NCBI GenBank assembly: GCA_944322845.1
Contig: CALUQE010000007.1
Location: 1-64,000, forward strand
Source of the DNA: Candidatus Gastranaerophilales bacterium
GTDB taxonomy: Bacteria > Cyanobacteriota > Vampirovibrionia > Gastranaerophilales > Gastranaerophilaceae
DNA: 64,000 nucleotides
Direction of reading: 5' to 3'
The translations under genes were made by a program, and so were the position numbers. This document shows positions 43,145 to 50,137 of the stretch, one piece after another (position 1 is the first letter of the stretch; each line of letters begins with the position of its first letter). The notes below the pieces were generated by a model that saw only the letters and a program-made list of their open reading frames with translations, made no database searches and had not been told where the DNA came from.

Positions 43145-43330
43145 ATGGCAGAAACAAAACAAATAAAAATAAAACTTGTAAGAAGTTTAATCGGCTGTTC
43201 TGAAGCACAGCGCAAAGTTGCTCAGGCATTGGGCTTAAAGAAAACTGACCAAGTTGTTGAACATCACAATACTCCTACAATTATGGGTATGGTAAATAAG
43301 ATTTCACATCTTGTAAAAGTAGTTGATTAA
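43145..43330 (+). CDS. rpmD: 50S ribosomal protein L30
   Basis: A 61-aa large-subunit protein with IKLVRSLIGCSEAQRKVAQALGL and VEHHNTPTIMGMVNKISHLV, matching bacterial L30. AAAAGGA precedes ATG. It is in its usual place between S5 and L15. Confidence 0.96.
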   Translation: MAETKQIKIKLVRSLIGCSEAQRKVAQALGLKKTDQVVEHHNTPTIMGMVNKISHLVKVVD

Positions 43331-43361
43331 TTGAGTTGATATAAAGTAAAGGAAAGAAAAA

Positions 43362-43811
43362 ATGACAAATATAACATTAGAAGATTTGAGACCGGCTGAA
43401 GGTGCAACCGGCAAGTCAAAAAGAGTAGGCAGAGGCCGTTCATCAGGTCATGGTAAAACATCTTGCCGCGGTCACAACGGTGAAGGACAACGCTCAGGCA
43501 GAGCTTCAAAAAGAGGTTTTGAAGGCGGACAGATGCCTGCATACAGAAGATTACCTAAATTAAAAGGTTTTCAGGTTATCAATCAGAGAAATTATGCTCA
43601 AATCAATGTTGGCAGATTGGCTGATTTAAAAGTTGATGTAATTTCTCTTGAAGCATTAAAAGAAATTAAAAAAGTTCATCCTTCTTGTGATGGCTTAAGA
43701 ATTTTAGGCGGTGGAGAAATTAAAAAGGCTGTTACTGTAAAAGCAGCTTACGTAACTCCATCAGCAAAAGAAAAAATTGAAGCAGCAGGCGGAAAGGTTG
43801 AATTAGTATAA
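43362..43811 (+). CDS. rplO: 50S ribosomal protein L15
   Basis: A 149-aa large-subunit protein. The basic Gly/Arg-rich N-terminal arm (RVGRGRSSGHGKTSCRGHNG) and the FEGGQMPAYRRLPK signature identify L15. Its stop overlaps the secY start (TAATG), so the two are coupled. Confidence 0.97.
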   Translation: MTNITLEDLRPAEGATGKSKRVGRGRSSGHGKTSCRGHNGEGQRSGRASKRGFEGGQMPAYRRLPKLKGFQVINQRNYAQINVGRLADLKVDVISLEALKEIKKVHPSCDGLRILGGGEIKKAVTVKAAYVTPSAKEKIEAAGGKVELV

Positions 43812-45160
43812 TGGCAGGAACACACTCTGGCGGAATGAGAATGCCTACAACGGCAGATTTAATGTCAATGTGGAATGCATCAGGCTTGAAAGAGAAACTG
43901 ATTTTCACTTTTGTGATGCTTATCTTATTTCGTTTCGGTATTCATTTACCGGTATTTGGTATAAATAATGAAATTTTTGCAAGAATTGCTTCCGGCAACA
44001 ACATTTTAGGATTTCTTGATTTGTTCTCCGGCGGCGCTCTCGGTAAAGTTTCAATTTTTGCACTTGGTATCGGACCGTACATTACATCATCAATTATTAT
44101 GCAGTTGATGGCAGTAATAGTTCCGGCACTTGAGAAATTGCAGAAAGAAGACGGGGAAGCCGGCAGACGTAAACTTTCTCAGTATACAAGATTGTTTACG
44201 GTTGTGCTTGCAGCTTTTCAGGGTATGATTTTTATGGGCTATCTGGCTCACCTTCCGGGTTCTATCACTCCGGGATTGAATCATACAATGTTTTATATCT
44301 CTTCTGTAATCACTCTTACGGCAGGTTCTGTACTTGTAATGTGGATGTCTGAATTGATTACCGAAAAAGGTATCGGAAACGGCGGCTCTTTGATAATCTT
44401 TGTGGGTATCTTATCAGGTATTCCGCTCTATTCATCAAGAACGGCGCAAATGGTTTCCAACGACTCATCTTTGATGTGGGGATTAATTCTTTTACTTGCA
44501 ATCTTCTTTGTTACAATGGTTTTCATTGTAATAATGCAGGAGGCTGTAAGAAAAGTTATTATTGTTAATCCTAAAAGACAGGTCGGCAACAAGGTTTACG
44601 GCGGAGTAAATACGTTCATTCCGTTTAAACTTAATCCGGGCGGGGTTATGCCGATTATCTTTGCGGTAGCAATTCTTTTATTCCCGTCTACAATTTTGAG
44701 CCTTGTTGGTCAGGCAAACTTACCGGCAGGATGGATTCAGAATGTAATTATAGTACTGAACAAATTTTTTAATCCGAGCGGTATAATTTATTATGTTATA
44801 TATTTCGTAATGATTGTCGGCTTAACTTTCTTCTATGCATCAATTATGCCGAATATGCAGCCGAAGGAAATTGCTGATAATCTTAAGAAATACGGTTCAT
44901 CAATTCCGGGTATTAAACCGGGTAAACCGACTGCGGAAGCTCTCGATAAGATTTTGACTAAAACAACATTTATCGGAGCGTTAGGTCTGGGTATAATTGC
45001 GCTGGTTCCGGCTTTTGCAAGTTATATCACAAGGATTACAACCCTGCAGGGAATCGGAGCTACGTCTCTTATAATCATGGTCGGTGTTGCGCTGGATTTC
45101 ATAAACCAGATAAGAACACACCTGCTTGCAAGAAATTACGAAACGTTCCTGAAAGAGTAA
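43811..45160 (+). CDS. secY: Preprotein translocase subunit SecY
   Basis: Ten-span channel of the Sec export machine, 449 aa. Visible features are FRFGIHLPVFGIN (TM1), LDLFSGGALGKVSIFALGIGPYITSSIIMQL, the PKRQVGNK cytoplasmic loop, and YASIMPNMQPKEIADNLKKYGSSIPGI in two adjoining blocks. It ends the rpsE operon; the usual adk, map and infA do not follow. Confidence 0.97.
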   Translation: MAGTHSGGMRMPTTADLMSMWNASGLKEKLIFTFVMLILFRFGIHLPVFGINNEIFARIASGNNILGFLDLFSGGALGKVSIFALGIGPYITSSIIMQLMAVIVPALEKLQKEDGEAGRRKLSQYTRLFTVVLAAFQGMIFMGYLAHLPGSITPGLNHTMFYISSVITLTAGSVLVMWMSELITEKGIGNGGSLIIFVGILSGIPLYSSRTAQMVSNDSSLMWGLILLLAIFFVTMVFIVIMQEAVRKVIIVNPKRQVGNKVYGGVNTFIPFKLNPGGVMPIIFAVAILLFPSTILSLVGQANLPAGWIQNVIIVLNKFFNPSGIIYYVIYFVMIVGLTFFYASIMPNMQPKEIADNLKKYGSSIPGIKPGKPTAEALDKILTKTTFIGALGLGIIALVPAFASYITRITTLQGIGATSLIIMVGVALDFINQIRTHLLARNYETFLKE

Positions 45161-45177
45161 AATCAAATAATAAAAAC

Positions 45178-45211
45178 AAAAAGCCCTTTAGATTTTTCTG
45201 AAGGGCTTTTT
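45178..45211. terminator. Bidirectional terminator after secY
   Basis: An 11-bp stem AAAAAGCCCTT/AAGGGCTTTTT with a 12-nt loop and T-runs on both strands. It closes the rpsE-secY operon and, on the minus strand, the YkgJ-like gene whose stop codon it touches. Confidence 0.92.
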
Positions 45212-45704
45212 ATTTTATCCAATCGTAAAGGTTTCTTATTTCTCCATAATCAAACTCTTTAAGAACATTTGGTGTATCAAGATTTTCTGTTACGGGATTT
45301 ATTACAATTTCATTATTCCGGTACACATCTGAATAATTTTTATTTTCATTGACACAAAACGGAACTTTAACTTTGCCATCTCTGCACAAATAAGCAAGTC
45401 CGTGAACTCTGCAGATTATCGGACGGTGCGGATATACAGAACATTTTTTGTCAATCAGAAAGGGACATTTCCCACCTTTAGCCATTGATTTAATGTTTTC
45501 TTGAACCTTTATTTTAGTTTCGTTATCAAGGTCAATATAACCCTGCATAAGGTATTCAAGCTCAAGCTGTGAGAGGGGATAATCACCTTTTTCACAACAG
45601 GATGAACATCCGGCTGCGCAATGGATATGGGATTCATGTTGATTGAAATAATTTTCTAACCTTGAGTCGAAATCTTTTAAGAATTCTTTATATTTTTGAT
45701 TCAT
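45210..45704 (-). CDS. YkgJ-family cysteine cluster protein
   Basis: A 164-aa protein with the zinc- or iron-chelating cysteine cluster CAAGCSSCCE near residue 28, then KCPFLIDKKCSVYPHRPIICRVHG split by a Pro, and a later Cys. This is the YkgJ (CxxCxxxxCxxCC) family, of unknown biochemical role. It follows the MerR-like gene by 6 nt on the same strand. Confidence 0.88.
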   Translation of the reverse strand: MNQKYKEFLKDFDSRLENYFNQHESHIHCAAGCSSCCEKGDYPLSQLELEYLMQGYIDLDNETKIKVQENIKSMAKGGKCPFLIDKKCSVYPHRPIICRVHGLAYLCRDGKVKVPFCVNENKNYSDVYRNNEIVINPVTENLDTPNVLKEFDYGEIRNLYDWIK

Positions 45705-45710
45705 AATATC

Positions 45711-46340
45711 TTAACGTTTGCTGCGGAAACGCGCCCAGAAACTTTTTGATGCGTGACTTTCAAGCTGTTCAATTCTCTGGGAAAGTTCTTTATTATGTTC
45801 TAAAAGTTCCTTTACCTGTTTCGCGAGAATTTCATTATCTCTCTTGTATCCGCCTGCTTCAATAAGCCTTGTTGCCATATCGGAATTTGTAATGTCGTCG
45901 CTGATTTTTTTAGCAACAGCTTCTGCAAGCATTTGCAGAGTCTGGCTTGAAACATCAAGTGTAAAGCTCTTGCCCTGAGGTATAATTTCCGGTGCAGCTT
46001 CTTCCTTAACAACCATTTCTGTTGAATTATTTTGATGATCTTCGTTACAATCGCTTAAAATTACAGGCTGTACAGGCTTAACCGGTTCTTCGTTTTTTTC
46101 GACTTTAGCTTCCATTCTTGAAAGTTTTGTAATAATTTGTTCGTCGCTGTAACCTTGAGCCTTTAGAGAAATGCCTTTTTTTATTTTTTCAAGAGCCAGA
46201 TCATCGTAGAATTCGAGTCCGTCTTCATCTTCATATATAGATTCGATTTTCCAGTCTTCTAAAAACAAATCAAGCGAATGATTATCTATATAATAATTTT
46301 CAGAATTTAAACTTTTTAAAATTGATTCTCTGTTAAACAT
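45711..46340 (-). CDS. MerR-like helix-turn-helix/coiled-coil protein
   Basis: A 209-aa protein with no signal peptide. The N-terminal 70 residues (LFLEDWKIESIYEDEDGLEF, YDDLALEKIKKGISLKAQGY, SDEQI) follow the MerR-type layout of a winged helix with a second Tyr-x-x-[LI] helix. An acidic linker follows, then a C-terminal coiled coil (NEILAKQVKELLEHNKELSQ) and a basic end. This layout recalls RacA or MerR-like chromosome proteins. The fold assignment is inference. AAAGAGG precedes ATG. Confidence 0.7.
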   Translation of the reverse strand: MFNRESILKSLNSENYYIDNHSLDLFLEDWKIESIYEDEDGLEFYDDLALEKIKKGISLKAQGYSDEQIITKLSRMEAKVEKNEEPVKPVQPVILSDCNEDHQNNSTEMVVKEEAAPEIIPQGKSFTLDVSSQTLQMLAEAVAKKISDDITNSDMATRLIEAGGYKRDNEILAKQVKELLEHNKELSQRIEQLESHASKSFWARFRSKR

Positions 46341-46389
46341 CCGCCATTCCTCTTTCTATAATATACACTAAACCTGTTTGTAACCTGCA

Positions 46390-46836
46390 CTATCGTTTCA
46401 TCATACGTGCCATATCCCTGTCCTGAGTTTTTCGGGTAATTGACTCGCGTTTGTCATAAAGTTTTTTACCTTTTGCTAACCCCAGCTCTATTTTAGCAAA
46501 ACCATGGGTTAAAAACAATTCTAAAGGGATAATTGTTACACCGTCTTTTTTTACTTTGTCTTGAATTTTTAAGATTTCCCGTTTATTCAAAAGCAGTTTT
46601 CTCACTCTGTCAGGCTTGTGGTTAAATCGATTACCCTGCTCGTATGGTGAGATATGCATTCCGTAGAGAAAAACTTCATTATCTTCAATCTTTGCAAACG
46701 AATCTTTAAGATTTATCGTTCCTTTTCTTATGGATTTTATTTCTGTTCCTGTTAACACAATCCCTGCAATAAATTTATCAAAAATCAAAAAATCATGAAA
46801 AGCTTTTCTGTTTGTTGAAATTACTTTTTTATCCAT
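46390..46836 (-). CDS. smpB: SsrA-binding protein SmpB
   Basis: Partner of tmRNA in trans-translation of stalled ribosomes. At 148 aa it has the NRKAFHDFLIFDKF start, the GTEIKSIRKGTINLKDSF core and the basic tail LYDKRESITRKTQDRDMARM. The frame extends upstream into yhcC, but the ATG at 46836 matches the family start and lies 6 nt after TATAAT. That implies a leaderless mRNA. Confidence 0.97.
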   Translation of the reverse strand: MDKKVISTNRKAFHDFLIFDKFIAGIVLTGTEIKSIRKGTINLKDSFAKIEDNEVFLYGMHISPYEQGNRFNHKPDRVRKLLLNKREILKIQDKVKKDGVTIIPLELFLTHGFAKIELGLAKGKKLYDKRESITRKTQDRDMARMMKR

Positions 46837-46842
46837 AGGTGT

Positions 46843-46871
46843 ATTATAGTGCAAATTTTGCGCCCTGTCCA
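46843..46871 (-). promoter_or_regulatory. Leaderless-type promoter of smpB
   Basis: Minus-strand TGGACA (plus 46866-46871), a 17-nt spacer and TATAAT (plus 46843-46848), then 6 nt to ATG at 46836. Nearly consensus. It lies within the last codons of yhcC. Confidence 0.7.
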
Positions 46872-47758
46872 GAATTTCTGCGCTCAAACTCTCTGTCAAT
46901 CTTATTAAGGCAGTCCAGTTTTTTTCCTATCCAGCGCGGTGCCACAAGTTCCGTTCTTAATCCGTTTCCTGCAAGCCTGTGAATAGTGGTTTGGGGAGGT
47001 AAATATTCCAAGAAATCACAAACTGTATTTACATATTCATCTTCCGACATAAAATCAATCTCTCCGGCTTTGTACATTTCAGCCAGCTTTGTACCTTCAA
47101 GCGCACACAGCATGTGAATCTTTACGCCCTCCGGCTCTAATTTCGCAATAGTTTTTGCAGTTTCCATCATTTCGTCATAAGTTTCAAAAAGGTTGAGAAT
47201 AACATGCAGGCAAGTATTTATACCGTATGATTTTGTTTTTTTATAAGCCTTTAAAAAGCACGCATAATCGTGGCCGCGGTTAATTTTTTTTAACGTTTTG
47301 TCGTGTACGGATTGAAGTCCGTATTCAATCCAGGTGTAATAATCCGGAGTAAAAGATGATATTATTTTAAGCTTTTCATCATCAATACAGTCAGGGCGTG
47401 TGCCGATAGAAAGACCGACAATATCAGGATGTGTAAGTGAGGCTTTGTATATTTTTTCAAGCTCATCAGCCGGTTTATAAGTGTTAGAAAAAGCCTGAAA
47501 ATATGACATGAATTTTTCAGCTTTAAATCTTTTTTTCAAAGTTTCCGCGCCGATTTTAACCTGTTCTTCTATACTTAATTGATTGGAATGCGCCTGTGAA
47601 AAACTTCCGCCGTCATCACAGAAGATACATCCGCAGTTTGAAATTGTTCCGTCTCTGTTCGGGCAGGAAAATCCGGCATCAATCGTTATTTTATAAACTT
47701 TTGCCCCGAATTTTCGTTTTAAATAACTGCTGTATTGATTGTATCTTTTTTCTTCCAC
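46844..47758 (-). CDS. TIGR01212-family radical SAM protein (YhcC-like)
   Basis: A 304-aa radical SAM enzyme of the TIGR01212/YhcC group. The cluster cysteines are in CPNRDGTISNCGCIFC, an elongated form of the usual CxxxCxxC typical of this group. GLSIGTRPDCI and YGLQSVHDKTLKKINRGHD, split by a few residues, are present. The function of this group is not settled. It follows mgtE by 24 nt. Confidence 0.92.
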   Translation of the reverse strand: MEEKRYNQYSSYLKRKFGAKVYKITIDAGFSCPNRDGTISNCGCIFCDDGGSFSQAHSNQLSIEEQVKIGAETLKKRFKAEKFMSYFQAFSNTYKPADELEKIYKASLTHPDIVGLSIGTRPDCIDDEKLKIISSFTPDYYTWIEYGLQSVHDKTLKKINRGHDYACFLKAYKKTKSYGINTCLHVILNLFETYDEMMETAKTIAKLEPEGVKIHMLCALEGTKLAEMYKAGEIDFMSEDEYVNTVCDFLEYLPPQTTIHRLAGNGLRTELVAPRWIGKKLDCLNKIDREFERRNSGQGAKFAL

Positions 47759-47781
47759 AATAATTCCGTCCTGCCTGCCGG

Positions 47782-49149
47782 TTACAAACTAATCAAGTAC
47801 CATGTAACAAGTGTCAGGTAAATAGCAAGTCCGATAACATCAATTGTTGTAGCAATAACCGGTCCGGAAGCGACTGCGGGATCAATTTTTAATTTCTTTA
47901 ATATTAATGGTGTGCAGGTTCCAATCACAGTGGCAATAGTCATATTAAGCGACATTGCAATACCGACAATCAGCCCTAGTTCTAAATTATGCTGCCAGCC
48001 CCATGTTACAAGGGTTACGAGCAGGCCAAAAATTGCGCCGATGCTGAGTCCGGTTATAGTTTCTCTCATAATCTGGTGCCAGCCTGAACTTAGAGTAATT
48101 TGTCCGGTTGACATACCTCTGACCATAAGAGTGATACTCTGTGTACCGATGTTTCCTCCAAGACCCGCAAGGAGCGGCATAAATGCTGCAATTATCGGAA
48201 GTGCGGAAAAGGTTTTGTCGTATTTGTTTGTAACGGTTACTGCAATAAATTCTCCGATTAAGGTGATAAAAAGCCACGGAATTCTTGCTTTTATAGAATG
48301 AGCGAGACTTCCTGTTAAGATATCGTCGTCATCATCGCCTAAATCGGTCACGATACCTGAAGAAGTATAGATTTCATCAGTGGTTTCTTCTTCTACAATG
48401 TCCTGAACGTCGTCCCACGTTACTATACCTTTCAGATGGTTATACAAATCCACTACAGGTAAAGCGTTGAACTGGTATTTCATAAAAATATCGGCAATAT
48501 GTCCCTGATAATCGTCAATATGAACTTTAACAATATCTTTAGACATAATGTCTGATACATTAAGGTCTACAGGTGTTGTAAGCAGGTTTCTTAAAGAAAC
48601 TACCCCTGCAAGATGATTATGTTTATCTACGACATAAACATAATAAAGCTCCATGTTTTCCTTTTCCGCTTTAATTCGTATTGTTTCAAGGGCTTCCTTT
48701 ACCGTCATATTATCGTATACGGTAAGAACCAGCGGGTTCATTATACCGCCTGCGGAATCCTCGTTGTATGTTAAAAGTTCACGGACTTCCGATGAGAATT
48801 TTTGCGGAAGTTGTTCAAGATAGGCACGTGATTCATCTTCTTCCATATCACCCAGTACGTCCGCCGCTTCATCGTGCGGAAGTTTGGAAATTAATCTGGA
48901 GGCGAGTTCTGTATCAATGTCGCCTAATATTTCTACCTGCAATTGAGGCGGTAAATATTCAATAACGTCTGAAGCTTTTTCTTCATCAATGACAGGAAAA
49001 CACTTTAGCCTTTCATCGGGTTTAAGCTGCTGTATTATGTCAGCCAAATCTGCTGAGTGATAGCTGTTTAATTCTTCACTCAGTTGTTTTTCGGAACCGT
49101 TATCAAGGATTTCCTGTATTCTGTCTATAGTGTTTTCTATGTTTGGCAT
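47782..49149 (-). CDS. mgtE: Magnesium transporter MgtE
   Basis: Dimeric magnesium channel of 455 aa. The N-terminal superhelical domain (residues about 10-130), two CBS domains (about 135-260) and five membrane segments with PLLAGLGGNIGTQSITLMVRG and the C-terminal block are all present. The acidic CBS-linker region acts as the magnesium sensor in the family. It lies 6 nt after yajQ. Confidence 0.96.
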   Translation of the reverse strand: MPNIENTIDRIQEILDNGSEKQLSEELNSYHSADLADIIQQLKPDERLKCFPVIDEEKASDVIEYLPPQLQVEILGDIDTELASRLISKLPHDEAADVLGDMEEDESRAYLEQLPQKFSSEVRELLTYNEDSAGGIMNPLVLTVYDNMTVKEALETIRIKAEKENMELYYVYVVDKHNHLAGVVSLRNLLTTPVDLNVSDIMSKDIVKVHIDDYQGHIADIFMKYQFNALPVVDLYNHLKGIVTWDDVQDIVEEETTDEIYTSSGIVTDLGDDDDDILTGSLAHSIKARIPWLFITLIGEFIAVTVTNKYDKTFSALPIIAAFMPLLAGLGGNIGTQSITLMVRGMSTGQITLSSGWHQIMRETITGLSIGAIFGLLVTLVTWGWQHNLELGLIVGIAMSLNMTIATVIGTCTPLILKKLKIDPAVASGPVIATTIDVIGLAIYLTLVTWYLISL

Positions 49150-49155
49150 TGTTTT

Positions 49156-49656
49156 TTATCTGTAATTTGTAAACTGCAAAGGTGCGTCGTATTTTTCTTC
49201 ATTAGAGCGAAGCATTTGGATTACAGCCTGCAAATCATCTCTGCTTTTGCCTGAAACTCTTACCTGCTCGCCTTGAATTGAAGCCTGTACTTTTAGTTTT
49301 GTATCTTTAATGTCGCTTACAATCTTTTTAGCAAGCTCCTGTGTAAGACCTTTTTTCAGGTTATAGACCTGTCTGACGTTTCCGCCCAGAGCATTTTCTA
49401 TAGGCTGAGCGTCAAGAATTTTTATGCTGATACCTCTTTTAATAAGTTTGGATTGCAAAATATCATAAATATTTTTTAACTTCATATCATCATTTGTAGT
49501 TATTGTAATTGACTTATCTGCTTCTAAGTCAATGGAAGAGTTGGAATTTTTTAAGTCAAAACGTGAAGTTAGGTCTCTCTTAACCTGATCTACAGCGTTA
49601 ACGAGTTCTTGTTTGTCAAATTCGGATACAACATCAAAACTGCAATCTTTTGCCAT
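49156..49656 (-). CDS. yajQ: YajQ-family nucleotide-binding protein
   Basis: A 166-aa protein with CSFDVVSEFDKQELVNAVDQ near the start and a RNA-binding-like double fold. Some members bind cyclic-di-GMP and act as regulators. The C-terminus VQASIQGEQVRVSGKSRDDL matches the family. GGAG precedes ATG. It is the first gene of yajQ-mgtE-yhcC. Confidence 0.96.
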   Translation of the reverse strand: MAKDCSFDVVSEFDKQELVNAVDQVKRDLTSRFDLKNSNSSIDLEADKSITITTNDDMKLKNIYDILQSKLIKRGISIKILDAQPIENALGGNVRQVYNLKKGLTQELAKKIVSDIKDTKLKVQASIQGEQVRVSGKSRDDLQAVIQMLRSNEEKYDAPLQFTNYR

Positions 49657-49730
49657 TTTTACGACTCCTATCTTTATTACATACTAAATGATAGCACAAA
49701 AAATGATAAAAGATATGAGTAAATTGTCTT

Positions 49731-49955
49731 TTATCCGCCGAAGACGTTATTCAAAAAACGCCTGAATAATGACGGTTTTAAGCTGTTTTTAGGTTCCGGA
49801 AGCACCGGTTTCGGGTACTCCTGCCAGTATGGTTCTTTTCTGAAACAATTTTCACAGCCGTATTTATTACGAAAATAAACATTAGTATTTCCGCTGTTCA
49901 TTCCTGTACCGTACATCCCCATCATGCCGGGGTAGCCGAAACCAAAATTCATCAT
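49731..49955 (-). CDS. Small Gly/Met/Tyr-rich protein (74 aa)
   Basis: Unrecognised. It begins MMNFGFGYPGMMGMYGTGM, then has NKYGCENCFRKEPYW with a CxxC pair, a Pro-rich centre and a basic end LFRRFLNNVFGG. The open frame reaches 50009, but the promoter overlaps that upstream part, and AAGGTG lies before the ATG at 49955, so this is the likely start. It is divergent from the exoprotein gene and shares an inverted copy of the same promoter box. Confidence 0.65.
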   Translation of the reverse strand: MMNFGFGYPGMMGMYGTGMNSGNTNVYFRNKYGCENCFRKEPYWQEYPKPVLPEPKNSLKPSLFRRFLNNVFGG

Positions 49956-49985
49956 AATTACACCTTTATGCTTACTACACTTATA

Positions 49986-50027
49986 TATATAAAACAAATT
50001 TACGCTCAAAAATTGCCTTTTTGTAAC
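49986..50027 (-). promoter_or_regulatory. GCAATTTTT-box promoter (copy E, minus)
   Basis: Plus strand AAAAATTGCCTTTTTGTAAC at 50008-50027; on the minus strand this reads GTTACAAAAAGGCAATTTTT, then 16 nt, then TATATA (49986-49991). It is the mirror image of the box at 50063-50082. Confidence 0.6.
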
Positions 50028-50062
50028 GTAATGTAAAGCCCTGAAATAAATTGTAAACTTCT

Positions 50063-50105
50063 GTTACAAAAAAGCAATTTTTACAAACAGATATACTTTA
50101 TATAA
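50063..50105 (+). promoter_or_regulatory. GCAATTTTT-box promoter (copy B, plus)
   Basis: GTTACAAAAAAGCAATTTTT at 50063-50082, then 16 nt, then TATATAA at 50099-50105. It drives the exoprotein gene with a leader of about 26 nt that contains the GAGGAG ribosome site. It matches the 11347 box at all 20 positions. Confidence 0.65.
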
Positions 50106-50137
50106 CTAAGGGATTTAAAATTTTAGAGGAGCATAAT

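Noticed and set aside
46837-46899. Upstream start of smpB
   Set aside because: It would overlap yhcC, does not match the family start, and a near-consensus promoter lies between.
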